From the NCBI GenBank assembly GCA_910587925.1, contig CAJUOC010000021.1:1-49214 (forward strand): a stretch of 49,214 nucleotides of DNA, read 5' to 3'. The stretch comes from an uncultured Muribaculaceae bacterium (GTDB taxonomy: Bacteria; Bacteroidota; Bacteroidia; Bacteroidales; Muribaculaceae). Positions 6,752-15,428 of the stretch are shown in pieces; within the stretch, counting starts at the first letter, position 1; each line of letters opens with the position of its first letter. Under the pieces are notes generated by a model. The model made no database searches and was not told the origin of the DNA. It saw only the letters and a list, made by a program, of their open reading frames with translations. A program made the translations under genes and the position numbers.

Positions 6752-9700
6752 TTATCGGAGGGTGAAGGTGGCGCTCTTGAGATTGTCGGAGGAGGGGCCT
6801 ACGAGGACTTCAAACTCGCCGGGCTCGGCTACGTGCCGCAGGTCGGAGTCGTAGAATTCAAGCATCCCGGGGGTGATGGTGAATGTCACGCGGCGTGACT
6901 CTCCGGGCTTGAGCGTGAAGCGCTCGAAGCCTTTGAGCTCCTTGACGGGTGGTGCGGTCGAGCGCACGATATCGTGGATGTAAAGCTGGGCAATCTCGTC
7001 GGCTTCCATGCGGCCGGTGTTGGTGACGGTGAATGTCACATCGATGCTGCCGTCGGCGTCCATTTCCCCGGCCGAGAGCACGGGGTCGGAGTAGTCGAAG
7101 GTGGTGTAGCTCAGGCCGTAGCCGAAGGGGTACAGCGGGTGGTTGGGAATCTCGAAGTAATTGCTGGCATAGCGGGCGTATCGACCGACGTCCTCGCGCA
7201 TGGGGCGGCCGGTGGTGAGGTGGTTGTAGTAGACGGGAATCTGGCCCTCGTTGTAGGGAATCGACATGGTGAGTTTGCCCGAGGGCGAGGTGTCGCCGAA
7301 TACCACGTCGGCGATGGCGTCGGCTGCTTCCGAGCCGCCAAACCATACGTTCATGATGGCCGGGATGGTCTCGCTCTCGCGGGTCATCACGGTGGGGCGT
7401 CCCGAGAAGTTGAGCAGCACGACAGGCTTGCCGGTGGCGGCCAGTGCATTGAGGAGGGTCATCTGCACGTCGGGAAGGCCCAGCCGGCTGCGGCTGCTGC
7501 CCTCGCCCGAGTGCTGGCCGCCCTCGCCCAGTGCGGCTACGATGATGTCGGCCTTGGCGGCCACCTCAAGTGCCTCGTGGAGCATCTCCTCGTCGCTGCG
7601 GCTGTCGCGGATAGCCATGCCGTCGGCAGTGGCGCCTTCTTCCTGGTGGGGGTCGGCCACGATGTTGCTGCCCTTGGCGTAAAGTATCTCGGCCTTGCCG
7701 TCGAGCGCCTCCTCAAAAGCCCTGAGTACAGACTTGAAGCCGCTGATGTCGGCGCCTACGGCCCAGGTGCCGGCCATGTTGGTGCCTGCATCGGCGAGCG
7801 GGCCGATAAGGGCTATCTTGCCTTTCTTTGCGAGCGGCAGCAGCGAATTGTCGTTTTTGAGCAGTACGAAGCTCTTGCGGGCCATGTCGCGCGCGGCCTC
7901 GCGGTGAGGCAGGGTGTATATCTCGGTCGCCTCCTTGGCCACATCGTTGTATTTATACGGGTCGTGAAACAGCCCGAGCCGATACTTTGCGTCGAGCACG
8001 CGGTACACGGCGCGGTCGATGTCGGCCATGGTGATGTCGCCCTTATCCAGAGCGGTCTTGAGGTGGTCGAGCAGCAGGTGCGACACCATGTCCATGTCGG
8101 TGCCGGCCTTAAAGGCGCTGACAGCGTTGGTGTAGTCGTCGCCAAATCCGTGTACCTGCATCTCGCCGATTGAATTGTAGTCGGTGACGACGAAGCCGTC
8201 AAATCCCCAGCTGTCGCGCAGCAGGTCGGTAAGCAGCCACTTGTTGGCCGTGGCGTGCTTGCCCTCGACCAGGTTGAAGGAGCTCATCACCGAGCCGACG
8301 CCGGCATCGACGGCGGCGCGGTAGGGGGCGAGGTACTCGTTGAACATGCGGTGTCGGCTCATATCCACCGTATTGTAGTCGCGGCCGCCGTCGGGCGCGC
8401 CGTAGAGCGCAAAGTGTTTCACGCACGCCATCACATTGTCGGGGGCCGAGAAGTCGCCCTGGTATCCTCTGACCATGGCACCGGCCACTTGCGAGCCGAG
8501 ATAGGGGTCTTCGCCGGCGCCCTCGGCGACGCGTCCCCAGCGCGGGTCGCGGGAGATGTCGACCATGGGGCTGTATACCCAGTTGATGCCGCCGGCGGCA
8601 GCCTCGCGGGCGGCGATGCGGGCCGAGTTTTCGATGCCGGGCATGTCCCAGGTGCAGGAGAGGGCCAGAGGTATGGGGAAGGTCGTCTGGTAGCCGTGTA
8701 TCACGTCCATGCCCACCAGCAGAGGTATGCCCAGGCGGCTGTCCTCGACGGCCCGCCGCTGCAGGTCGAGAATCTTGGCGGCGCCTTTTACATTGAACAC
8801 GCCGCCGACGAGGCCGCGGCTGATGAGGTTGGCGGCATCATTGTCGGTGGGAGTGCCGGTGATGATGTCGCCGTATGCGGGGAGATTGAGCTGGCCGATT
8901 TTCTCGTCGAGAGTCATCTTGGCCATCAGCTCTGTGAGATACATGTGCTTGTCGGTGTCGGCGGTGGCCTTTTTCCACTCCCGGCCGAGTGTGCCCAGAG
9001 GGCGGGGAGCGACGCCGGCCTTGGTGATTTTCACGGGGCATATGTTGCCCTTGGAGTCAAATTCCATGCGGTCGATGGCGATCTCGCGGTGATTGCCGTC
9101 TTTGTCGCCCGCGGGGTGCATGTGGTATACGATGTAATACTCGTCGGTGCCGGGGATGTTGATTACCGAGTGATGGCCGGCGCCGGTGCCGAGCTTGCCG
9201 TCGGCCTCGAGGATGCGGCCTTTTGATTTGAACGGGCCGAACGGGGAGTCGGAGATGGCGTAATTTACGTAGTAATTGTCCTTGGTCCAGTTGCCCTCGC
9301 TCCACATGAAGTAGTACTTGCCGGCGCGCTTGAACATAAACGGCCCCTCGGTATAGTCGTCGGGGGTGACCTCGCGAAACATCTTGCCGTCGGGCAGCGG
9401 TACGAGCGACTTGAAGTCGTCGGCCAGCGCCACCAGGATGCAGTGTCCCCAGCCGCCGTAGTACATGTAATAGCGGCCGTCGTCGTCGCGGAATACAAAC
9501 TGGTCGATGGGCTGGGCGCCGGTGCGTCCGGGCTTGTCGGAGGGCAGCAGGCGCTCGTATACGATATCGTTGATGAGCGGCCGGCCGATGAGATCTTTGT
9601 AAGGACCCTCGGGGCGGTCGGCCACGGCCACGCCGATGCCTCCCACCTCGCCGGGGTAGACGTCGTTGGCCGAGAAAAAGAGGTAATACTTGCCGTCTTT

Positions 9701-9979
9701 TTCGATCGAGGCCGGTGCCCACATGGCGCTGGTGGCCCACTTCACATCGTCGGATGATATGATGCGGGGATGCTTGACCCAGGTCCGGAGGTCTTTAGAA
9801 GAGAACGCGTCCATGTATGTCTGCTCCTCAAAGGGGAGCGACGATGTGGGGAATATCCAGTATGTATCGCCGTAGACGACGGCCTCGGGGTCGGCGTACC
9901 AGCCTTTGAACACGGGATTGGCGGCGCCGGCAACCGCCGCAGCCGCAATCGCCATAAAAAGCGAAAGGAAAAATCTCAT
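6752..9979 (-). CDS. Secreted bifunctional glycoside hydrolase, GH43-GH3 fusion
   Basis: A 1075-aa exported enzyme with two catalytic modules. A signal peptide (1-19) leads into a five-bladed GH43 module (about 22-325) with the expected triad: base D30 in GWYADPE, pKa-setting D159 in QPIDQF and acid E211 in TEGPF. From about residue 348 (LTELMAKMTLDEKIGQL) a BglX-like GH3 enzyme follows, with nucleophile D600 in FVVTDYNS, a candidate acid/base Glu in the HSGEGSSRSRLGLP loop and a C-terminal fibronectin III-like domain. GH43 members are mostly arabinofuranosidases, xylosidases or galactanases and GH3 members beta-glucosidases or beta-xylosidases, so sequential trimming of one glycan is likely. 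The substrate is not assignable by eye. It diverges from the DUF6377 regulator and could be co-regulated with it, though no clear promoter was found. Confidence 0.9.
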   Translation of the reverse strand: MRFFLSLFMAIAAAAVAGAANPVFKGWYADPEAVVYGDTYWIFPTSSLPFEEQTYMDAFSSKDLRTWVKHPRIISSDDVKWATSAMWAPASIEKDGKYYLFFSANDVYPGEVGGIGVAVADRPEGPYKDLIGRPLINDIVYERLLPSDKPGRTGAQPIDQFVFRDDDGRYYMYYGGWGHCILVALADDFKSLVPLPDGKMFREVTPDDYTEGPFMFKRAGKYYFMWSEGNWTKDNYYVNYAISDSPFGPFKSKGRILEADGKLGTGAGHHSVINIPGTDEYYIVYHMHPAGDKDGNHREIAIDRMEFDSKGNICPVKITKAGVAPRPLGTLGREWKKATADTDKHMYLTELMAKMTLDEKIGQLNLPAYGDIITGTPTDNDAANLISRGLVGGVFNVKGAAKILDLQRRAVEDSRLGIPLLVGMDVIHGYQTTFPIPLALSCTWDMPGIENSARIAAREAAAGGINWVYSPMVDISRDPRWGRVAEGAGEDPYLGSQVAGAMVRGYQGDFSAPDNVMACVKHFALYGAPDGGRDYNTVDMSRHRMFNEYLAPYRAAVDAGVGSVMSSFNLVEGKHATANKWLLTDLLRDSWGFDGFVVTDYNSIGEMQVHGFGDDYTNAVSAFKAGTDMDMVSHLLLDHLKTALDKGDITMADIDRAVYRVLDAKYRLGLFHDPYKYNDVAKEATEIYTLPHREAARDMARKSFVLLKNDNSLLPLAKKGKIALIGPLADAGTNMAGTWAVGADISGFKSVLRAFEEALDGKAEILYAKGSNIVADPHQEEGATADGMAIRDSRSDEEMLHEALEVAAKADIIVAALGEGGQHSGEGSSRSRLGLPDVQMTLLNALAATGKPVVLLNFSGRPTVMTRESETIPAIMNVWFGGSEAADAIADVVFGDTSPSGKLTMSIPYNEGQIPVYYNHLTTGRPMREDVGRYARYASNYFEIPNHPLYPFGYGLSYTTFDYSDPVLSAGEMDADGSIDVTFTVTNTGRMEADEIAQLYIHDIVRSTAPPVKELKGFERFTLKPGESRRVTFTITPGMLEFYDSDLRHVAEPGEFEVLVGPSSDNLKSATFTLR

Positions 9980-10245
9980 GGTATAGTAGTTTAACGTTAG
10001 AAACGGTGACTGTCCGGCTCCGGTCGTGGCCGTATTTTCAATGTCGAAATTACAAAAAAAAAATGCAGCAGGCGGCAGAGGTCCCTATAATATAAATGCC
10101 GTCGGGCGATAGATAAGATGTAACGCCGTAGCCCTCAGTAAAGTGGTATTTTTTAGTAAAATAGAAAATTAAGGTCGGCAGCCCGGAGATGAAAAGAAGT
10201 AAGGCCGAAATGGCCGTCGGGCGCCCGACTTTCCGGCTGTGATAC

Positions 10246-10276
10246 TTTGCAAAACAGCAGATAAGGACTATCTTTG
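10246..10276 (+). promoter_or_regulatory. Promoter of the DUF6377 regulator
   Basis: TTTG at 10246-10249 and TATCTTTG at 10269-10276 are spaced exactly 19 bp, a consensus Bacteroidota promoter. A perfect palindrome, GTCGGGCGCCCGAC (10216-10229), lies 16 bp upstream and could be an operator. The leader to the ATG at 10378 is about 95 bases. The gap between the divergent genes (9980-10377) otherwise contains an A-rich stretch near 10060 and nothing else I can name. Confidence 0.8.
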
Positions 10277-10377
10277 TGAGTGGAAATTGCAAAGTGCACC
10301 CCGAAAACACGTGTGAGAAGTCGTATTTCATGTCTTGACAGAAAATATATTTTCAAGCTCTATAACTATTCATATTG

Positions 10378-12029
10378 ATGAGAAGCGCCTGTCTGAAAAA
10401 CTTTGTTGCCTTGGCTGTATCGATTTTCGTAACTTGCTGGGGGGGCTATGTTATGCCTATAGCTCGTCGGTAGATTCGATATTGAGAGTACTCGATAATG
10501 AAATTTCGATAGCCGATACCAAATATTGCAGGCAGAAGGACCGGCGCATAAGCGACCTGCGCAGGTCGGTCGCCTCGGCGTCGGATGTCCACAAAAAATT
10601 TGATGTCTACCGCTCTCTCTACAATGAGTACCTCACCTATCAATACGACTCCGCCTACCATTACGTGCGCGAGATGGAAAGCCTGGCCCTGCAGACCGGC
10701 GACGACCTTATGAGACTGCGCGCGCGTGCCGCACTCATCACATGCTTCTCGCGGGTGGGATTTTTCAAGGAGGGCACCGAGTCGCTCAACGACCTCAACC
10801 CGAGTCTGATGCCTCTCGACGAGCAGATTGAGTTTTATTTCTCGGCGGCGTCGCTTCTGCAGAATATGGAATCCTTTGCCGGCTCCGACGCCGACCTGTC
10901 GGTCGAGTACCGCAAGATGCGCAGTGTGTTTTACGACAGCATCATCGCCATCGCCGGAGTAAATACATACGACTACGACCTGGCCCGGCTCGAGAAGCAG
11001 CGGCTCGACAATTTCTCCGACGCCAAGGCATTTGAGATGAGCAAGCGCCTGGTGAGGAACTACGACCTCACCGACACCCAGAAGGCCAAGATATACTCCA
11101 CGATAGGCCGTACATACGCCGCCCAAAATGAGACAGACTCGGCCATATACAGCTTTGCCAAGTCGGCCATATGTGACCTGCGGGCCTCGGTAAAGGAGAC
11201 CACCTCGGCCCGCAACCTGGCCGAGCTGATGCTCGAGTGCGGCGACATAGAGCGGGCGAGCCGCTACATAAACCTTGCCTCGAAAGACGCCAAGACATAC
11301 AACTCGCGCATCAGGCCCCTGGAGATAAATCCGCTGATGATGGCCATCAATGCCGTGCACCATCACAAGATGGCCACCCAGCGGCTGATACTGATAGTGC
11401 TGGTGCTGACCTTCAGCGTGATGTTTTTCATAGTATTCAGACTGCTGCTCAAGCTCAGGGGCAAGAATCTCAGCCTCACCGACAAGCAAAAGGAGATATT
11501 GAGCAAAAACACCGAGCTGGAGCTGGCCAACGAGAATCTGGTCGATATGAACGTCAAGCTCAAGGAGACCGCCGAAATCAAAGACCAGTACATCATCGAG
11601 TCGCTGCTGGGCATGACCAACTTTGCCAACGAGGTGGCCGACAAGACCCACAAGGCGCTCAACAAGCTCAACGGCAAGAAGTACGGCGAGGTGGCATCGC
11701 TGCTCGAGGATATCGGCCCTCATGAGACCTTCGTGCGGGCCTATGCCAGCTTCGACTCGGCATTCCTGCGCCTGTTTCCCAATTTTATCGACGAGCTCAA
11801 CAGACTGCTGGCGCCCGACGCCCGTATCACCATCAACGACGGTCATCTTACAAACGAGATACGCATATTCGCCTTGATGAGAGTAGGCTTCTCCACCACG
11901 GCCGAGATAGCCAAATATCTCGGTCTGTCGGTCAACACGGTCTACGTCTACAAGGCAAAAATCAAGTCGAAAGCCATCATCGACAAGGCCGAGTTTGAGG
12001 CCCGGATAATGTCGATACCCAAGCCCTGA
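10378..12029 (+). CDS. DUF6377-type membrane regulator with LuxR HTH; frame broken at a G7 tract
   Basis: Predicted SusR-like transcription regulator of the adjacent SusCD locus. The body has a helical TPR-like sensor region (YRSLYNEYLTYQYDSAYHYV and following repeats), one transmembrane segment (LILIVLVLTFSVMFFIVF), a coiled-coil linker and a C-terminal LuxR-type helix-turn-helix (FSTTAEIAKYLGLSVNTVYV). The signal peptide encoded from the ATG at 10378 (MRSACLKNFVALAVSIFVTC) is in a different frame from this body and hits a stop at 10471-10473. The frames meet at seven G's (10439-10445). One extra G would give a 550-aa protein with a signal peptide ending CYA, directly followed by the family's opening SSSVDSILRVLDNEI. 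Without a shift the body frame is open from TTG 10335, with an implausible N-terminus. Phase variation and a base-call error are both possible. Confidence 0.82.
10439..10445 (+). repeat. G7 homopolymer tract at a frame switch
   Basis: Seven consecutive G's lie inside the end of the signal-peptide coding region of the DUF6377 regulator. Upstream and downstream coding frames differ by one base, and a tract of eight (or five) would join them. Confidence 0.9.
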
Positions 12030-12053
12030 ACGGGGCCGCCGCCACACCCATTG

Positions 12054-12072
12054 CCCCCGCCGCCGGCGGGGG
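12054..12072 (+). terminator. Hairpin after the regulator gene
   Basis: CCCCCGCC (12054-12061) pairs with GGCGGGGG (12065-12072) around a GCC loop, 25 bases after the stop, followed by TATTTG. The remaining gap to susC (12073-12422) contains repeated CTTAA motifs and a promoter box, described separately. Confidence 0.65.
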
Positions 12073-12242
12073 TATTTGCTGATAAACGGGGCTGTGTAAG
12101 GGTCGGAAAAAGGCCGTCGGGACTTAAGCAGAATCTTAATTTCGTCGGCTTCTGCGGCAGGCATGTCCCTGTCTTATAGACGATTGGTATCTTAATCGTC
12201 TTAAATCAAAATTATCGTTAAAAAATGGCCTGCAAAATCATA

Positions 12243-12250
12243 TAATTTTG
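12243..12250 (+). promoter_or_regulatory. Promoter -7 box of the susC operon
   Basis: TAATTTTG matches TAnnTTTG. A good TTTG box is not visible 19-21 bp upstream, as expected for an activator-dependent promoter. The predicted leader is about 165 bases long. Upstream, ATCTTAAT occurs at 12133-12140 and 12189-12196, and CTTAA at 12123-12127, 12135-12139, 12191-12195 and 12200-12204. These are candidate activator sites. Confidence 0.55.
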
Positions 12251-12422
12251 CAATCAGAGGCCCCGGCACTCATCTGTACAGACCGAAGTCGCCGACCGCT
12301 GCCATGAAATAACACCACACAAACGATACCATCGCAAACACCGGTCACGAAAGACGCGCATCGTGATTTGCAGCGTGCCCGACGACTATTGCTGAAAAGA
12401 AATAAACCAATACATATCATTC

Positions 12423-15416
12423 ATGAAAAAACGTATACACACGCTACTTTCGGTCGTAATGATAATGATGGCTGTATTTGCGTTGCCTCTTGACTCCTTC
12501 GGAGCCGGGTCGGCAGCCGATATCACCGTCACCGGCACCGTAGTAGACGAAAATGACGAGCCCGCAATCGGCGTATCAGTCGCAACGGTCGGCACGGGCA
12601 ATGCCGTGGTGACCGACATCGACGGCAATTACAGCATCAAGGCCCCGTCAGACGGCAAGCTGCGCTTCAGCTACGTCGGCTATCAGACCACAGAGGTCGC
12701 AGTCAACGGCCAGACCAAAATCGACGTGAAACTCAAAGAAGAGTCGACCATGCTCGAGGCAGTGGTGGTCGTGGGCTACGGCACCATGAAGCGCAAGGAA
12801 ATGACCTCCGCCATAAGCCACGTGTCGGCCGAAGACCTCAATAAGGTGGCCACCACCGACGCGGCCATGCTCCTGCAGGGCAAGGTGTCGTCGCTCACTA
12901 TCGACAACAGCAATGTGGGCGACCCCAACCAGTCGGCATCCATGCAGATACGCGGCGTGTCGTCGCGCTCGGCCGGCCTGGGCCCCCTGGTGGTGGTCGA
13001 CGGTGTGCCCGGCTGCGACATGAACACCATCAACCCCAATGACATCGAGAGCATCGACGTGCTCAAAGACGGCGCCGCATCGGCCATCTACGGTACCCGC
13101 GGCTCCAACGGTGTGATACTCGTATCGCTCAAGAAAGGCGCGCGCGACAATCAGGTGCATGTGACATACAACGGTGCCCTCACCGTGATGAAAATCAAGA
13201 AAGAGCTCGACTTCCTCTCGCCCGACGAGTGGCGCCGGCTCAAATGTGTCTCCGACCCCTCGCTCGACTTCGGCGGCAACGACGACTGGTACGAGGCTGT
13301 GACCCAGACCGCCCTGCAGCATATGCACACTCTCACCCTGAGCGGCGGCGGACGCGACGCCAACTTCCGCGTGTCGGCCGACTACCGCAGCGCCGACGGT
13401 GTGATACGCACCACCAACCGCGAGGAGCTGGGCGCGCGCCTCTCGGCCAACCTCACCACTCTGAGCGGCCTGCTCTTTTTCAGCGCCAATGTGGCGCCCC
13501 GCGTCATCAAGACCCGCAATCCCGGCCAGGGACTCGTGACCAGCGCCCTGCACATCAATCCCACAGTGCCCATCTACGACAGCTCCTCGGCCAACGGCTA
13601 CTTCAACCTGCCTCCCGGCACCGGCTTCAGCAACTATGTCGAGGAGATGAACGTGCCCTCGCGCCAGAACGAGCAGAAAACATTCTCCTGGGACGGCACC
13701 GCCGGCATCGACTTCTTCTCCTTTATCAAGAAGCCCGACCCCAACTGGCTCCTCAAGACCCAGGTGATGGTGGCCCAGCGCCACTGGAACGGCGACACCG
13801 GCTACTACGAGCCCTCGACCATGAGCAGCCAGGTCAATGCCGGCCGCACCGGCTATGCCTCCCGTGGATTTACCAAAGGACATGAAGACAATCTGGAGTG
13901 GATCACCAATTTCTCGGCCAATATCCGCGACGAGCACCACTTCCGCCTGATGGCCGGCTACTCATACAACTACGGCAGCGCCGAAGGCATGAGCGCCGAA
14001 AACAGCGACTTCGACAACGACGGCCTGACATTCAACAATATCGGCCAGGGCAGCCAGGCCGCCGAGCAGGGCAAGGTAAACATGAGCTCATACAAGTACG
14101 ACCACAAGCTCATCGGCTTCCTGGCCCGTATCAACTACGACTACAAAGAGCGCTATCTGCTGACAGCCAGCGTGCGCCACGAAGGCTCCTCGCGATTTGG
14201 CAAAAACCACAAGTGGGGCACATTCCCGGCCGTGTCGCTGGGCTGGCGCATCAGCAGCGAGAGCTTCATGCGCGACATCACCTGGCTCGACGACCTGAAA
14301 ATCCGCTGGGACTACGGCGAGACCGGCAACCAGGAATTCAACAACTACCAGTCGCTGGCCACCTACAGCTCTTACGGATGGTACAGCTTCAACGGCCAGA
14401 ACTTCCACTGCTGGGGCCCCTCGCGCAACCCCAACCCCAACCTGCGCTGGGAGAAGGCCAAGAATATGAACGTCGGCATCGACTTCTCTGTGCTCGACGG
14501 CCTCATCACCGGCTCGCTCAACTATTACCACCGCAGCCAGCAAGATCTGCTCGGCAACTACGACACCCCCGTGCCGCCAAACCTCTTCCCCACCATCTAC
14601 ACCAATGTGGGCACCATGCTCAACTCCGGCTTTGAGTTTGACATCCACGTCAACCCCATCCGCACCCGCGACTTCACCTGGACCTTCAGCGTGCTCGGCG
14701 CCACCAACAACAATAAGTTTACCAACTTCTCCAACAACGTCTACACCGGCCAGAGCTACTATCCCATGATGTCGATGGCCAATCCCTCCAACCCCGGCTA
14801 CCTGCAGCGTATCGAGGAAGGCCGCCGCGTGGGCTCCTTCTTCACCTACCGCTTTGCCGGATTCAGCGACGACGGCAACTGGCTCGTGTACAACAAAGAC
14901 GGCGAGGTAATCCCCGTGGGCGAGGGCACCGAAGACGACAAGACCTACACCGGCAACGGCCTGCCCAAGTTTACCGGCTCGATGACCCACAATTTCACCT
15001 GGAAGCAGTTTGACCTGTCGTTCACGCTGCGCGGTGCCGCCGGATTCCAGCTCTTCAACACCCAGGACTTCTACTTTGGCAACCAGAATCTGTCGGGCAA
15101 CGTACTGCGCCGCGCCTACACCAAGAATGCCAAACTCACCAAGGGCCTCAACGTGCTCAGCGACTACTATATCGAGGATGGCGACTACCTGAAGATCGAC
15201 AATATCACAGTGGGCTACACGCAGAAACTGCATACCAAATTCCTGCCGAGCTTCCGAGTATACGGCAGCTTCAACAATCTGCACACCTTCACCAAATTCT
15301 CGGGCGTCGACCCCTCGACCTTCCCGACCAACGGCCTGACACCCGGCGCGTGGAACTGGGGTGTATACTACCCGTCGGTATTCAACTTCAACTTTGGCGT
15401 ACAGCTCAATTTCTAA
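12423..15416 (+). CDS. SusC/RagA-family TonB-dependent outer-membrane transporter
   Basis: Outer-membrane importer that forms a lidded channel with its SusD partner. The 997-aa protein has a signal peptide (1-28), an N-terminal carboxypeptidase-D regulatory-like domain (about 35-115, VTGTVVDENDEPAIGVSV), the TonB-box region EAVVVVGYG, a plug domain (about 120-235, containing MQIRGVSSRSAG, VVVDGVPG and GTRGSNGVILV) and a 22-strand barrel ending in aromatic Phe (GVQLNF). It is followed after 12 bp by susD. The locus position directly after a DUF6377 regulator is the usual PUL arrangement. Specificity cannot be read from the transporter; the downstream enzymes suggest a phosphorylated, alpha-Gal/alpha-Glc containing ligand. 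Confidence 0.95.
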   Translation: MKKRIHTLLSVVMIMMAVFALPLDSFGAGSAADITVTGTVVDENDEPAIGVSVATVGTGNAVVTDIDGNYSIKAPSDGKLRFSYVGYQTTEVAVNGQTKIDVKLKEESTMLEAVVVVGYGTMKRKEMTSAISHVSAEDLNKVATTDAAMLLQGKVSSLTIDNSNVGDPNQSASMQIRGVSSRSAGLGPLVVVDGVPGCDMNTINPNDIESIDVLKDGAASAIYGTRGSNGVILVSLKKGARDNQVHVTYNGALTVMKIKKELDFLSPDEWRRLKCVSDPSLDFGGNDDWYEAVTQTALQHMHTLTLSGGGRDANFRVSADYRSADGVIRTTNREELGARLSANLTTLSGLLFFSANVAPRVIKTRNPGQGLVTSALHINPTVPIYDSSSANGYFNLPPGTGFSNYVEEMNVPSRQNEQKTFSWDGTAGIDFFSFIKKPDPNWLLKTQVMVAQRHWNGDTGYYEPSTMSSQVNAGRTGYASRGFTKGHEDNLEWITNFSANIRDEHHFRLMAGYSYNYGSAEGMSAENSDFDNDGLTFNNIGQGSQAAEQGKVNMSSYKYDHKLIGFLARINYDYKERYLLTASVRHEGSSRFGKNHKWGTFPAVSLGWRISSESFMRDITWLDDLKIRWDYGETGNQEFNNYQSLATYSSYGWYSFNGQNFHCWGPSRNPNPNLRWEKAKNMNVGIDFSVLDGLITGSLNYYHRSQQDLLGNYDTPVPPNLFPTIYTNVGTMLNSGFEFDIHVNPIRTRDFTWTFSVLGATNNNKFTNFSNNVYTGQSYYPMMSMANPSNPGYLQRIEEGRRVGSFFTYRFAGFSDDGNWLVYNKDGEVIPVGEGTEDDKTYTGNGLPKFTGSMTHNFTWKQFDLSFTLRGAAGFQLFNTQDFYFGNQNLSGNVLRRAYTKNAKLTKGLNVLSDYYIEDGDYLKIDNITVGYTQKLHTKFLPSFRVYGSFNNLHTFTKFSGVDPSTFPTNGLTPGAWNWGVYYPSVFNFNFGVQLNF

Positions 15417-15428
15417 AAAGTGAGATCC

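Noticed and set aside
10050..10331. A 93-aa hydrophobic minus-strand ORF between the divergent genes
   Set aside because: It runs across the consensus promoter of the regulator, has no recognisable family and ends in the A-rich tract; more likely chance.
10446..12164. A 572-codon minus-strand frame opposite the regulator
   Set aside because: The plus-strand frame encodes a recognisable transmembrane segment and LuxR HTH; the minus frame shows no domain.
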